A program made the position numbers and the translations under genes. DNA of 36,648 bases, from positions 1 to 36,648 of the forward strand of contig JAIRJZ010000006.1 in NCBI GenBank assembly GCA_031260355.1. Reading direction: 5' to 3'. Numbering within the stretch: the first letter of the stretch is position 1; each line of letters starts with the position of its first letter. This DNA comes from Burkholderiales bacterium (GTDB lineage Bacteria > Pseudomonadota > Gammaproteobacteria > Burkholderiales > Casimicrobiaceae). Shown piece by piece: positions 18,901-27,779 of this stretch. The notes under the pieces are model-generated. The model was given only the letters and a program-made list of their open reading frames with translations. It searched no databases and was not told the DNA's origin.

Positions 18901-21900
18901 GACTTCTTCCCTGACTGCCGCCGGAGTTGCCTTTACAACGGGGGAAGCGACGGTGGGCGTGGCGATTTCAGGCATTGTCGGCGATAAAAATCCGACCGCT
19001 TCCGGTAACGGTTCTTCTTCCAGAATTGACGACGGCGCAACCGCAGAGGGCTTGGCGTCTGCCTCATCCGGCTGCCGGGCTCTCGTCCAGTCGATTTCCA
19101 GCGAAACGGAACCGTCAGAGCGTTCAATGGCGGCGACGGGTTTTTCTTTACGGCGACCAACATTGGGCGCTTTCTTGAACGACGACATATCGATTTCAAG
19201 CGAAATCACTCCCGGGTCGTCCGGCGACACGGCTTTGGGCTTTTCTGTCGCCGCCGTTTGCGGCTCGATTGCCGCTACGGGTTTTTCCTTACGATGGTCG
19301 TCAGCGGCGGCTTTTTTAAGCGACGCCATATCGATTTCGAGCGAAACCACGCCTTGATCATCCGGCGGCGCGGCTTTGGGTTTTTCCTTGGCAATCAGGG
19401 TAGCGGACGTTTCAGGCTTGGTCGCTGCAACGATTTTCTTGAACGCTGCCAGATCGATTTCGAGCGAAACCGCGCCCGGGTCGTCCGACGATAAGGATTT
19501 TCTGCCGGGCTTTTCCGTGACGACCGGGATAACGGGCGTTTCAACCGCTTCCGCGGCGATCGTTTCCGGCGGCGAGAGTTCCCAGTCCTCCCAAGCGGTT
19601 TCCGGCACCTCCGCTTCCGGTGCCCTCGCCTCTGGCGCTATCTCCCACAGTATTTCCGGCGCTGTCTCCGCTATGGCGTTAACGGCGGTTTCCGGGGTGG
19701 GTACGTCTGGCGTTTTTTTTTGTGCCGTTCCCGCTTCCGGTGTTGTCAGCAGGGATGCTGGTGAGTCGAGTTCTTGCGCCACCGCCGCAATGGCGGCATA
19801 AAGCGCGGCAGGATCCGGACTGACTGTCTTGTTCTCGATCAGTGTATTCACCCATTGGCGAAACTCGCGTTCCGCCATATCGATCATCGACAGTACGACC
19901 GGCGTTGCCGGATAACCTTCTTCAAGCAACCGGTTATGGATTTTCTCGACGTCGTAGGCCAGTTCCCCCAAATCGGTCAGCCCCACCATCCGCCCCGAAC
20001 CTTTCAGGGTGTGAAAAGCCCGGCGAATGGTGCGCAGCGCTTCATGATCGTGTGGATGTTTGGCCAGTTGCAGGTGGTGCTGGTGAACACCGTCGAGCAC
20101 TTCGATCGCTTCCCGCAAATAAATATCGAGCAATTCGGCATCGAGGTCGCTGGTGTCAACCAGCATCAGCCGCTGCGTTTCCGCCGACGGCGCGACAACC
20201 GCTGCTGCAGGTTTGGTCAATGCCGACAACAGCGCCGGAATTTCGGCAAAGGCGCCGGCTTTGATTCGCTCACGAACCCCCATGACCTTATCGGACAAGG
20301 CGGCGTTGCCGATCAGCTTGGCGTCGTCGTCGAGTGTCAGAACGAGCTTTTCGATCTTCCGTTGCAGGTCGCCCGCTTGCGGATTTTTCTGCAGCGACTG
20401 CCCCAGCTCCTGCAACAGCGCAATATCTCTTTCGATGGCGACTTCGATCGACGGCGCCGGGACGGGCGCGGTCTTTTCCGCGGAGACGGCTTTTGCCTCA
20501 GGCGCGAGGCGCGGTGCCGCGTCAGCGTCCGGCGCGGCCGCCTTCTCTACCAAGCGCCGCTGTCTTCCTTGCTGCCGTTCCAATAACGGCAGAATCAATT
20601 CTTCGCGCTGTGAGCGTTGCTGTTCAAGCGCCTCGATGTAAAAGCCCAGCGCCGACAACGACTCTGCCAGCAATTCAAAATCTTCATAATCGGGAACCGC
20701 CTCGGGCGCGGCGTAACGGGCGATTTGCTCCATGCACGCCGATAGCAAATCATCGGCGCTGTCCAAGCCCAGGATACGTAGGGCGCCGCTGATTTCCCGG
20801 CCGTCTTTGGTCAGCCCGGCCAGACCGGCGCGCTTGCTGTTGTCACGGAAGAAAGCGTCGAGCTCCTGCTCCATGTGCCGCAGATCGGCCTGAATGTCTT
20901 GCGCCACTTGTACCAGCAGCAGACGGTTTTGTGCACGCTCCGATACTGCCGCCAGCGCCGGCACATTCAATGCGGGCAATGGGCGGTTGGTCAGCGCGGC
21001 ATCAATCCGCGCCCGTATCGCCTGGACGCTTTCCGGCAAGCCCGGAATCGGTGCGCCTTGCTGCGTAAAGACATCTTCGGCAAACAGCAGCGCCGTCGCG
21101 TATTCCATCGCTACCGGCTCGGGAACGCCGCGCACCGTCAACGCATCGCAGCCTTTGACCAAGCCCGCAAACAGCGACCGCATTTCAGGGTACGCCGATG
21201 CGGCGGCTTTGTCGGACAATTCCTGCAGAGCGTTGCGGAACTTCGGATACTGGTCGATCTGACCGCCGATCAAACGCTGCCAGAGGTTTTTGGCTTCCGC
21301 TGTTAGCCCCTGTACTTCCCGCGTCGTTCGCAACACCGTCAGCGTATCGGCCACCGGGCCGCCGGCCTCATCCGCCGGCAGCAACGCTCTCAGCCGGTAA
21401 TGTTCTTGCACCTGCCGGATACGCTCGCCAACGGGTTTGCTGACGGCCAGGAAATACAGCGTTTCCCGCCGCAACCGCTCGGCCACGCTGTCGCTGCCGT
21501 CGATCAGCCGCCGGATCTGCAAATCGATCCGCGCCAGCAACTGCTTCAGCGGGAAGGTATTGGCAACCGATTCTTCCCGCACGGCGTCGAGCAACGCCGT
21601 CGCCGTCCACCAGAAGGTGCGCGCCGTCTGCTGCGGGGTTGCCACCTCGATGTTTTCCGCCGCCTCGCGCATGGCATCGGCGCCCTTGACGTTGCCGCGC
21701 AGCCAGGACAGCAATCCGTGCTGGTACAAACGCCGTTCCCTGATCAGGAAAGCTGGGAACTCTGTCGATTGAATGACGTGTCGCGGGCCGGCATCTTCGT
21801 GCCAGATCGACAGGTCAGGCCAGAACAAATCGGCGGGATGGCAGACTTTTATCTGGCGCGAATGCTGCATTGCCTCATATTCGGCGTACAAACTCAGCGG

Positions 21901-22254
21901 CACCTGCGGGATGCCGCGAACCAACTCGGCCAGGAAACCCTGCAACTTGCGGCAGGCGCGGACGATGAGCGCCGTCACGGCATCTGCCTCCGGTTTTGAG
22001 ATACCGCCGCTCAGTCGGTTCAGTTGTTGCTCGACTTCATCGGTGTAGGCTTGCAGCGCGTCCAGTCCCACCATGTGAATGGCGCCTGCCGCCTGACGGA
22101 AATGCGTTCGCGCCCGTTGTACCGCCGAAACGTCTCCCGACGCGGGATCGAAGGCTTCCAACGATTCCAGCGTCCGGGTAAGGCTCTGGTCGATCTCACT
22201 CTGTACCCAGGACAACGGGCCGATATCAAATTCAGGACTGACGTCAGTGACCAC
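15985..22254 (-). CDS. pilL: Type IV pilus hybrid chemotaxis kinase PilL/ChpA
   Basis: The product has 2089 residues. It starts at GTG 22254, seven bases after AAGGAG. This CheA-type kinase controls twitching. N-terminal to middle are Hpt-like modules: a degenerate one around H51 (THFRQAAGA), then H748 (HTLKGSGRMVG), H1168 (HTLAGAH) and H1370 (HTFKGSARMVG). Next come a CheA dimerisation segment, an HATPase domain (N box LLRNALDHG near 1680, DDGAGLD near 1721, GRGLGAD near 1771), a CheW domain, and a receiver (about 1963-2085) with IDDS and LLDIEMPKMDG. A Pro/Ala-rich linker (about 830-1120) carries four copies of a VSLEID motif. It is the last gene of pilGHIJL. Twitching control is inferred from the family and the operon. 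Confidence 0.95.
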   Translation of the reverse strand: MVTDVSPEFDIGPLSWVQSEIDQSLTRTLESLEAFDPASGDVSAVQRARTHFRQAAGAIHMVGLDALQAYTDEVEQQLNRLSGGISKPEADAVTALIVRACRKLQGFLAELVRGIPQVPLSLYAEYEAMQHSRQIKVCHPADLFWPDLSIWHEDAGPRHVIQSTEFPAFLIRERRLYQHGLLSWLRGNVKGADAMREAAENIEVATPQQTARTFWWTATALLDAVREESVANTFPLKQLLARIDLQIRRLIDGSDSVAERLRRETLYFLAVSKPVGERIRQVQEHYRLRALLPADEAGGPVADTLTVLRTTREVQGLTAEAKNLWQRLIGGQIDQYPKFRNALQELSDKAAASAYPEMRSLFAGLVKGCDALTVRGVPEPVAMEYATALLFAEDVFTQQGAPIPGLPESVQAIRARIDAALTNRPLPALNVPALAAVSERAQNRLLLVQVAQDIQADLRHMEQELDAFFRDNSKRAGLAGLTKDGREISGALRILGLDSADDLLSACMEQIARYAAPEAVPDYEDFELLAESLSALGFYIEALEQQRSQREELILPLLERQQGRQRRLVEKAAAPDADAAPRLAPEAKAVSAEKTAPVPAPSIEVAIERDIALLQELGQSLQKNPQAGDLQRKIEKLVLTLDDDAKLIGNAALSDKVMGVRERIKAGAFAEIPALLSALTKPAAAVVAPSAETQRLMLVDTSDLDAELLDIYLREAIEVLDGVHQHHLQLAKHPHDHEALRTIRRAFHTLKGSGRMVGLTDLGELAYDVEKIHNRLLEEGYPATPVVLSMIDMAEREFRQWVNTLIENKTVSPDPAALYAAIAAVAQELDSPASLLTTPEAGTAQKKTPDVPTPETAVNAIAETAPEILWEIAPEARAPEAEVPETAWEDWELSPPETIAAEAVETPVIPVVTEKPGRKSLSSDDPGAVSLEIDLAAFKKIVAATKPETSATLIAKEKPKAAPPDDQGVVSLEIDMASLKKAAADDHRKEKPVAAIEPQTAATEKPKAVSPDDPGVISLEIDMSSFKKAPNVGRRKEKPVAAIERSDGSVSLEIDWTRARQPDEADAKPSAVAPSSILEEEPLPEAVGFLSPTMPEIATPTVASPVVKATPAAVREEVSVGEVVLSKVLFDLFTEESEQHWSVLNHEQALMRLDTSYTPSSAMVRAAHTLAGAHLAVGFPEVAKVAKALELLLISVGECRQQGGAITSKTVPVVARAVAGLRSLIERIRQRQAFAPAELREAEAIEAEIGALQKQVVAALAQADAPSPTVVEPTAPPPTKPSPVPSAESPVLPVPPIVPASLTPKPTEAEGDKDDHAGLLSLSDEIDTQLLPLFLEEGSELYQQIGELLRLLRQSPENSELQLRLKRGLHTFKGSARMVGAMRLGELTHTMETYLAEETRTGEAYFEALETDLDRIGYVFDRLRAGEVNVALPWLTKQDEDADKDSPEPSPAAVAAAILPVSWQLTGQPAGQATAPTASPTVPATEEGQLRISAAKVDRLVNEAGEIIIARTRAEGELRGLKSDLLELTNSVIRLRNHVRVIEIEAESQIQAQLEQMQNVQGDFDPLEFDRYTRLQELTRSIAEGVNDVSTVQQTLLAHLDTANLALLSQARLSRDVQQALFTVRTVPFSNVSERLYRILRSLSKELQKRANLEIEGAHHGLDRAVLERLVGPLEHLLRNALDHGIEPPEKRRAAGKPETGEITIAVRQIGNEIVIAFSDDGAGLDLKTLRNVAVEKGWATETVSDAKLFELILEPGFSTAKTVTQVSGRGLGADIVRNEVISLGGRVEVSSVPGGGTTFTLYLPLTVAVAQTVLVRGTQNRSWAIPVMMVEQVEHVTEAALAKMYETGEVERRGRKYPFYYFDRLVDRGDTVPETRRYNPVVFLRTGQGQVAIHVDQMIGNQEVVIKNAGTQLARVTGLSSATILGDGEIVLIVNPIQLSQRSHIPPLLAESGTQKPTLDEATTPLVLIVDDSLTVRKVTSRLMTREGYTVETAKDGFDALQAVNERQPDIILLDIEMPKMDGFEFAKLMKGDKKTRDIPIIMITSRTADKHRQRAHELGVDAYLGKPYQEEELLETIRKALMPATVH

Positions 22255-22295
22255 TGGTGCACTCCTTTACTAAGCCGCTTTTCCGCAACAACTTC

Positions 22296-24314
22296 TCAAT
22301 CGATCTTGAAACCGGACACCGCCGCTCGCAGTTCCGCCGCCACCTGCGCCAACTGGCCGATGGACACGGTCGTCTGCTCGGTGCCTTGGGTGGTGTCTTC
22401 GGAGGTCGTCAAAATGCTGGCGATACCGGCGCGCACGTCTTCCACTGACGCTGCCTGTGCTTGCGTCTGCTGCGAGATGCCCTGAATCAGTTCGGCCAGC
22501 GTGTTCGAAACCCGTTCAATTTCCGCCAGCGCCCGACCGGCTTCTTCGGACAACCGCGTTCCTTCCACCACCCCGGAAGTCGAGCGCTCCATCGCCGACA
22601 CGGCATCTTGCGTATCGGCCTGAATGGTCTTCACGATCGCTTCAATCTGTTTGGTCGCTTCGCCCGAACGCTCGGCCAACCGTTGCACCTCTTCCGCTAC
22701 CACCGCGAAACCGCGACCGGCTTCGCCGGCGGCCGCAGCCTGAATCGCCGCGTTCAGCGCCAACACGTTGGTCTGCTCGGTAATGTCGGAGATCAGCCCC
22801 ACGATTTCGCCGATTTCCAACGACGAATCGCCGAGGCGTTTGATCCGTTTGGCGGTCTCCTGAATCTGGGAGCGGATTTCGCTCATGCTTTCGATCTGGC
22901 TGCGCACCGCTTCGCCACCTTTACCGGCCGCTTCCAGCGATTGTTGCGCCACTTGCGCTGATTGCGTTGCCGATTGCGCGACCTCGCCGATCGATTGCGT
23001 CACTTCCAGCACGGAGTCGGCGGTTTCCTTGATCTCCTGGCTTTGGTGTTGTGACGCCATATACAACTGCTCGGAGATTTTCTGCGCTTTTTCGGTCTCT
23101 TGCGTTACTTGGTCGGCGGCCTGGTTGATGCCGCGGATCACTGATGACATTTCGTCGAGCGTGAAGTTCAACGCATCGGCAATAGCGCCGGTAATGGCTT
23201 CGCTCACCGTCGCCCGCGTCGTCAGATCGCCTTCCGCCACCTGCGAGGTTTCATCGAGCAACAGCAAAATGGCTTCCTGGTTGCGAACGTTTTCCTGGGC
23301 GCTGTCATGAATCTGCGACTGGGTTTCGCGAACGACGACCCTTCCCATGTACAACAAGATGGCAAACGCCACCAACGCCAGAAAGATGGCAGCCACAATC
23401 AAATTTTTGGAAAAATCGTGCGTCGAATAAAGCCGTGACAGTTCGACGGCGTCTCCCCCGACCTTGCCGAATTGCGCTTGCAACCGTTCTTTGGTGGTCA
23501 AAAATTCGGCGAAACCGTCGGCATCCGCCGAAACGGTATCCAGCGCCGCGTCGAACGGTTCTGCCGCCGTCAGGAATTCTCCCAGTTTGAGACGCGACGC
23601 TTGCGCCCGCAGACCCGGGTCACGCAACAACCGTGTCGTCAGGCTGCGATAATGGAGCGTCTCTTCGCCCAACTTCGCCAATACGGTTTCATCGAAGCGC
23701 GAGCCGGCCAACAAAGCCTCGGCATGGCGCGACAGGCGCTGCATCGTTCCGTCGAGCTGCGCTGCCAGTTCCGTCAGGGCAACAGGTTCGCCATCGCGTA
23801 GCGCTTGCAGACCGACGGCTCGCGCTTGCGCAAACGGCGCCGCATCGCCGGCGCCGGTCATTGCCGCGTACGCGTCACCTAGCTGCGCTACCAATTCGTT
23901 GTGCGATTGCAGGGTGTTCAGGTCGCGTTCGATCGGCGGCCACTCTTCCCGTAACTGCCCAAGAATCCGGTTGATGGTCGGTGTTGATGCAGGCTTCAGT
24001 ATGGAGAAGCGAGCGCTTCCGTCTGCCGCCAGTGCCTCCAGCGCTTGCCCGACTTTTTGCGTGTTCTGGTGCAAACGCGGCAATACTTGACCGCCGTCAC
24101 GCGCCGTCAACCGTTCCAGATCGTTGGTCATCATGAGCAACGTGTCGCTGGCTTCCGATGCTATCGCCGCATTGCGCGAAGCTTGCGTGATCTCACGGTA
24201 TTGCAGGAAAGCAATGACCGCCAGCGCCACCAGAACCGCAAACAGCAGCACCGCACCTCTCGCCAAAATCACCGGGATCGGTACTTTTTTTACCAGGGGG
24301 TTCACAATCGCCAT
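22296..24314 (-). CDS. pilJ: Methyl-accepting protein PilJ
   Basis: The product has 672 residues, about the family length. It has membrane helices near residues 16-40 and 305-328, a periplasmic PilJ-type helical domain between them, a HAMP-like linker, and a cytoplasmic signalling domain whose tip reads [41 protein letters not shown]. PilJ senses pilus or surface signals and drives the PilL kinase through PilI. The tip has IQAAAAG where classical receptors have IEAARAG, as also known for PilJ proteins. GGCGGAGGAAG precedes the ATG. Confidence 0.96.
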   Translation of the reverse strand: MAIVNPLVKKVPIPVILARGAVLLFAVLVALAVIAFLQYREITQASRNAAIASEASDTLLMMTNDLERLTARDGGQVLPRLHQNTQKVGQALEALAADGSARFSILKPASTPTINRILGQLREEWPPIERDLNTLQSHNELVAQLGDAYAAMTGAGDAAPFAQARAVGLQALRDGEPVALTELAAQLDGTMQRLSRHAEALLAGSRFDETVLAKLGEETLHYRSLTTRLLRDPGLRAQASRLKLGEFLTAAEPFDAALDTVSADADGFAEFLTTKERLQAQFGKVGGDAVELSRLYSTHDFSKNLIVAAIFLALVAFAILLYMGRVVVRETQSQIHDSAQENVRNQEAILLLLDETSQVAEGDLTTRATVSEAITGAIADALNFTLDEMSSVIRGINQAADQVTQETEKAQKISEQLYMASQHQSQEIKETADSVLEVTQSIGEVAQSATQSAQVAQQSLEAAGKGGEAVRSQIESMSEIRSQIQETAKRIKRLGDSSLEIGEIVGLISDITEQTNVLALNAAIQAAAAGEAGRGFAVVAEEVQRLAERSGEATKQIEAIVKTIQADTQDAVSAMERSTSGVVEGTRLSEEAGRALAEIERVSNTLAELIQGISQQTQAQAASVEDVRAGIASILTTSEDTTQGTEQTTVSIGQLAQVAAELRAAVSGFKID

Positions 24315-24368
24315 GCTTCCTCCGCCTCTTTCTTCTCTTGTCAGTCAGTCAAGGACTCAAAGATCCAT

Positions 24369-24911
24369 TTAACGGCCAATATGCTGAAAACCGGAATCCT
24401 GTACCAGTTTGCTCAAATCCATTTCGTGCCAAGTATGGCCTTCGGCATCCATCCAGTTCTGCACGCTCCACGTTTTGTCCTGCGCGGCCTGTCCGGTTGG
24501 CGCAAAACCCTTGACGCTGCGCAGACCGAAGACCTGTTGGATCAGAAGCGCCGTGTTAATCGCTCCGGTGCTGCGGGAAAGCAAGAGCAACCGCGCCTCC
24601 GGATTGTGCACCACCGGCGCTTTTCCCAGGAACAGCGAAAAATCAATCACGCTGTACAGATTGCCGCGAACATTGGTCAATCCCAGGAACCAAGGCTGGG
24701 TCAACGGCACCGCCGTGATCGGCGGTGGCACCATGACTTCTTCCGTTTGCTGCAGGCGGCACAACCAGCGCTCGTTGGCGGCCGAAAACCCCAGTTGTGA
24801 CACCACGCCTTCCATCGCGGTCGGCGCCATCATCCGCGAGACCAACTCGTTTTGGAAAGCCCGCAGGTTGGTGCGTCTGGTCGGGCGTGATTTCAGTGTC
24901 GAAAAACTCAT
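24369..24911 (-). CDS. pilI: CheW-like coupling protein PilI
   Basis: The product has 180 residues and is a single CheW domain. Family marks include GLTNVRGNLYSVIDFSLFLG (about residues 83-102) and LLLSRSTGAINTALLIQQVFGL. It couples PilJ to the PilL kinase. There is no strong Shine-Dalgarno before the ATG at 24911. It lies 13 bases after pilH, so it probably depends on coupled translation. Order and strand agree with a pilGHIJL operon. Confidence 0.94.
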   Translation of the reverse strand: MSFSTLKSRPTRRTNLRAFQNELVSRMMAPTAMEGVVSQLGFSAANERWLCRLQQTEEVMVPPPITAVPLTQPWFLGLTNVRGNLYSVIDFSLFLGKAPVVHNPEARLLLLSRSTGAINTALLIQQVFGLRSVKGFAPTGQAAQDKTWSVQNWMDAEGHTWHEMDLSKLVQDSGFQHIGR

Positions 24912-24924
24912 GGTGTCGCTACCG

Positions 24925-25290
24925 TCAGCGTTTCAGACATTCGTTGATCTTGGCGAGCAGTTCGTCTTTTTTGACCGGTTTGGTGAGGTATTCGCAAGCG
25001 CCTTGACGCAACCCCCAGATGCGGTCGGTGTCTTTGTCCTTGGTGGTGCACAAGACCACCGGGATGTTTTGGGTCTCCGGTGTCCGGTGCAGCGTTCGGG
25101 TGGCCTGAAAACCGCTCATCCCCGGCATCACCACATCCATCACCACCAGATCCGGTTTCATTTCCATGGCTTTGGCAACGCCGTCTTCGCCGCTGCTGCT
25201 CAGGAACACCTCATGCCCGCCTTGAACAAGATACTCGTTCAGCAGGTGCCGCTCCGTGGGTGAATCATCGACTATCAAAATCTTTGCCAT
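24925..25290 (-). CDS. pilH: Twitching response regulator PilH
   Basis: The product has 121 residues and is a stand-alone CheY-like receiver. The acidic pocket is D8/D9, the phospho-acceptor is D52 (VVMDVVMPGMSG) and the conserved lysine is K104 (LTKPV). There is no output domain. In Pseudomonas, PilH acts against PilG and may be the phosphate sink of the pathway. It is spaced 58 bases from pilG and 13 from pilI. Confidence 0.95.
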   Translation of the reverse strand: MAKILIVDDSPTERHLLNEYLVQGGHEVFLSSSGEDGVAKAMEMKPDLVVMDVVMPGMSGFQATRTLHRTPETQNIPVVLCTTKDKDTDRIWGLRQGACEYLTKPVKKDELLAKINECLKR

Positions 25291-25348
25291 GGCTTTGTCC
25301 GTGTTTTAGCAATGCTTTTCCATTTCTTTGCCGCGCTATTCCCTGCGC

Positions 25349-25738
25349 TTATGGCCGCCGCACATAGGTGGCCACCGCTTTCAATAACTCATCTTTGGTG
25401 AACGGTTTGGTCAGGTACAAATCCGAGCCGACCATCCGACCGCGGGCGCGGTCGAACAAACCGTCTTTCGATGACAGCATTACGATCGGCGTGTTCCTGA
25501 ATTTGGGGTTGCGCCGCAGCAACGCGCATGTCTGATACCCATCCAACCGCGGCATCATGATGTCAACAAAAATCAGCTCCGGTTTTTGATCGGCGATTTT
25601 GGCCAGCGCGTCGAACCCGTCTTCCGCCAGAACCACCACGCACCCGGCCTGCAACAGGAAAATCTCGGCACTGCGCCGGATGGTGTTGGAATCGTCGATC
25701 ACCATCACCTTGACGCCCGCCAGTTGATCCATTTCCAT
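25349..25738 (-). CDS. pilG: Twitching response regulator PilG
   Basis: The product has 129 residues, a receiver-only CheY-like protein. I prefer ATG 25738 over the adjacent TTG at 25741 because of the GGGAAAGG spacing. The acidic pair is D15/D16, the acceptor is D59 (IFVDIMMPRLDG) and the lysine lies in TKPFTKDELL. In the known system, phospho-PilG promotes pilus extension through the PilB motor. It is the first gene of the operon; the promoter must lie in 25739-25970, but I see no convincing -35/-10 pair. Confidence 0.95.
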   Translation of the reverse strand: MEMDQLAGVKVMVIDDSNTIRRSAEIFLLQAGCVVVLAEDGFDALAKIADQKPELIFVDIMMPRLDGYQTCALLRRNPKFRNTPIVMLSSKDGLFDRARGRMVGSDLYLTKPFTKDELLKAVATYVRRP

Positions 25739-26116
25739 CAACGCCTTTCCCTTTCTTGAAAAACAGCCCCTATCACACCGGACTGTCGTTCCGCCATCAC
25801 CAAGCCATCATGTTTCTTACACATTCTAAGATTCTGCCATGGTTCGCCGGCAACTTTCCAGTGAAAACGCCTTTACCCCCCGATAAAGTCCGGGATACGC
25901 CACATTCCCAACACCTGCTCCGGTCAATAGTTCCTGTCTAGAATGGTTTTGGTTTGGGAGAACACCTCTTGCGAGGGTTCGCCTTGCTCCCTTCTCCCCT
26001 TGAGGGAGAGGGGCTGGGGGAGAGGGGAGCGACCGCTTTTCCCCCTCTCCCGCCCCTTCGGGGCACCCTCCCCCTCGAGGGGGAGGGAAAAAAGTGGGCA
26101 GTTGGATCGAAGTAGC
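25739..26116. other. Intergenic region with a long GC-rich palindromic repeat
   Basis: This 378-base gap between pilG and ilvA has two parts. Bases 25739-25970 are ordinary and should carry the pil promoter. Bases 25977-26090 are a C/G-rich repeat with nested inverted segments. I see no gene: reading frames here lack ribosome-binding sites and their translations are repetitive. Confidence 0.7.
25977..26090. repeat. Complex inverted repeat, CCCTCTCCC family
   Basis: Nested palindromes are packed together. CCCTCCCCCTC (26066-26076) is perfectly mirrored by 26077-26087, giving a 22-base palindrome without a loop. GCCCC/GGGGC (26052-26056 with 26060-26064) precedes it. A GGGGCTGGGGGAGAGGGG arm near 26007-26025 is complementary to the CCCCCTCTCCCGCCCC stretch near 26041-26056. 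Such elements are usually dispersed in a genome; this is the only full copy in the window. Confidence 0.7.
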
Positions 26117-27628
26117 CTAATGGCCAAGAAACATCGTGTAGGCCGGATTGCCGGTTTCTTCGACATGGACATACCCAAGGTTGTCCAGGAACGCCTGAAA
26201 TTCCTCATCATCGGCGGCCGGAACCTGAATGCCCGCCAGTACCCGGCCATAGTCGGCGCCGTGGTTGCGGTAATGGAACAGGCTGATGTTCCAGCCGGCG
26301 CTCATTTTGCTCAAAAAATTGAGTAGCGCGCCCGGGCGCTCGGGAAACTCGAACCGGTACAGGCGCTCATCGTCAGCTTGTGGGGCATGGCCGCCGACCA
26401 GATGGCGGATGTGCAGTTTCGCCATTTCGTCGTCGGACAAATCGCGCGCGTCGATGTGTTGCGCCGCGAACTCGGCCAGTAGCCGTTCTTTTTCCTGTCG
26501 GTCGCGCACTTCGATACCGACGAAAATGTGGGCAACTTTCGGGTCGGCGTAGCGGTAGTTGAATTCGGTGATGGCGCGGCGGCCGATGGTTTCACAAAAT
26601 GCCCGGAAGCTGCCCGGCCGCTCGGGAATGCTGACGGCGAAGATCGCTTCGCGCGCTTCGCCCAATTCGGCGCGCTCGGCAACGAAGCGCAGCCGGTCGA
26701 AATTCATGTTGGCGCCGCTGGCCACGGCAATACAGGAAGCTGCCGGCGCGCCGTGCGTCTTGATCCAGCGCTTGGCGCCGGCCACCGCCAAGGCGCCGGC
26801 CGGTTCCAGAATCGAGCGTGTATCGACGAACACGTCCTTGATCGCGGCGCAAATCTCGTCGGTATCGCACAGCACGATCTCGTCAACGTATTCCTGCACC
26901 AGCCGGAACGTTTCCTCGCCGACCTGCTTGACCGCCACACCGTCGGCAAACAACCCGACATGGGCGAGCGTTACCCGCTCACCTTCTTTGAGCGACTGCG
27001 CCATCGCGTCGGAATCGATCGGTTGCACCCCAATCACTTCAATGTCCGGACGCACCCGCTTCACATAGGCGGCAATCCCGGCGATCAGTCCGCCGCCGCC
27101 GATCGGTACGAAAATCGCCGAAATTTCGCCCTGATGCTGGCGCAGAATCTCCATGCCGATGCTGCCTTGTCCGGCGATTACATCGGGGTCGTCGTACGGA
27201 TGAATGAAGACCGCGCCGGTCTGCGCCTGTAATGCCAGTGCGTGCTCGTACGCTTCGTTGAACGATTCGCCGTGTAACACAACCTGAGCGCCGCGCTCTG
27301 CCACCGCCGTCACCTTGATCTGCGGCGTCGTCTCGGGCATCACGATGATGGCGCGGCAGCCCATCTTCTGTGCTGCCAAGGCCACGCCCTGTGCATGATT
27401 GCCGGCCGACGCCGCCAAGACGCCGCGGTCGCGTTCGGCTTTGCTCAGATGCGCCATCTTGTTGTAAGCGCCGCGCAGCTTGAACGAAAAAACCGGTTGC
27501 TGATCTTCCCGTTTCAGCCACAGCGGCACGCCGATGCGCGCCGACAACACCGGCAGGGAGTCCAGCGCCGATTCGTCGGCGACATCATAGACTTTGGCGG
27601 TCAGGATTTTTTGCAGGTAGTCCGGCAT
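26117..27628 (-). CDS. ilvA: Threonine ammonia-lyase, biosynthetic
   Basis: The product has 503 residues (514 in E. coli). This PLP enzyme turns threonine into 2-oxobutanoate plus ammonia, the first step of isoleucine synthesis. The PLP lysine is K50 in FSFKLRGAYNKM, the substrate loop is ASAGNHAQGVA, and the phosphate is held by VPIGGGGLIAGIAAYV. Two ACT-like regulatory repeats fill the C-terminal third (about 325-500; AVSIPERPGSFRAFC and RFEFPERPGALLNFL). These mark the isoleucine-inhibited biosynthetic form. It is divergent from ppx and alone in its transcription unit. Confidence 0.97.
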   Translation of the reverse strand: MPDYLQKILTAKVYDVADESALDSLPVLSARIGVPLWLKREDQQPVFSFKLRGAYNKMAHLSKAERDRGVLAASAGNHAQGVALAAQKMGCRAIIVMPETTPQIKVTAVAERGAQVVLHGESFNEAYEHALALQAQTGAVFIHPYDDPDVIAGQGSIGMEILRQHQGEISAIFVPIGGGGLIAGIAAYVKRVRPDIEVIGVQPIDSDAMAQSLKEGERVTLAHVGLFADGVAVKQVGEETFRLVQEYVDEIVLCDTDEICAAIKDVFVDTRSILEPAGALAVAGAKRWIKTHGAPAASCIAVASGANMNFDRLRFVAERAELGEAREAIFAVSIPERPGSFRAFCETIGRRAITEFNYRYADPKVAHIFVGIEVRDRQEKERLLAEFAAQHIDARDLSDDEMAKLHIRHLVGGHAPQADDERLYRFEFPERPGALLNFLSKMSAGWNISLFHYRNHGADYGRVLAGIQVPAADDEEFQAFLDNLGYVHVEETGNPAYTMFLGH

Positions 27629-27659
27629 GACAACATCCGTTTTTCGAATTCAGCTAATA

Positions 27660-27689
27660 AGCATAGCAGATTCAAACGCTTGATGCCAA
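27660..27689 (-). promoter_or_regulatory. Sigma-70-like promoter for ilvA
   Basis: On the minus strand TTGGCA (27689-27684) and TATGCT (27665-27660) are 18 bases apart, with a TGC extension just before the -10. Transcription would start about 24 bases before the ilvA ATG. Confidence 0.55.
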
Positions 27690-27779
27690 AACAGTCACTC
27701 GCTGGAGAAAGCAAAATACGGTACCCTGTAGCCTGTCAACCAAGTCTGCAACCCGAAGCTCGGCAAACCCCTTCCCAAG

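Noticed and set aside
16313-21443. Many plus-strand open frames inside pilL
   Set aside because: They are antisense shadows of a high-GC gene with clear domain content on the minus strand.
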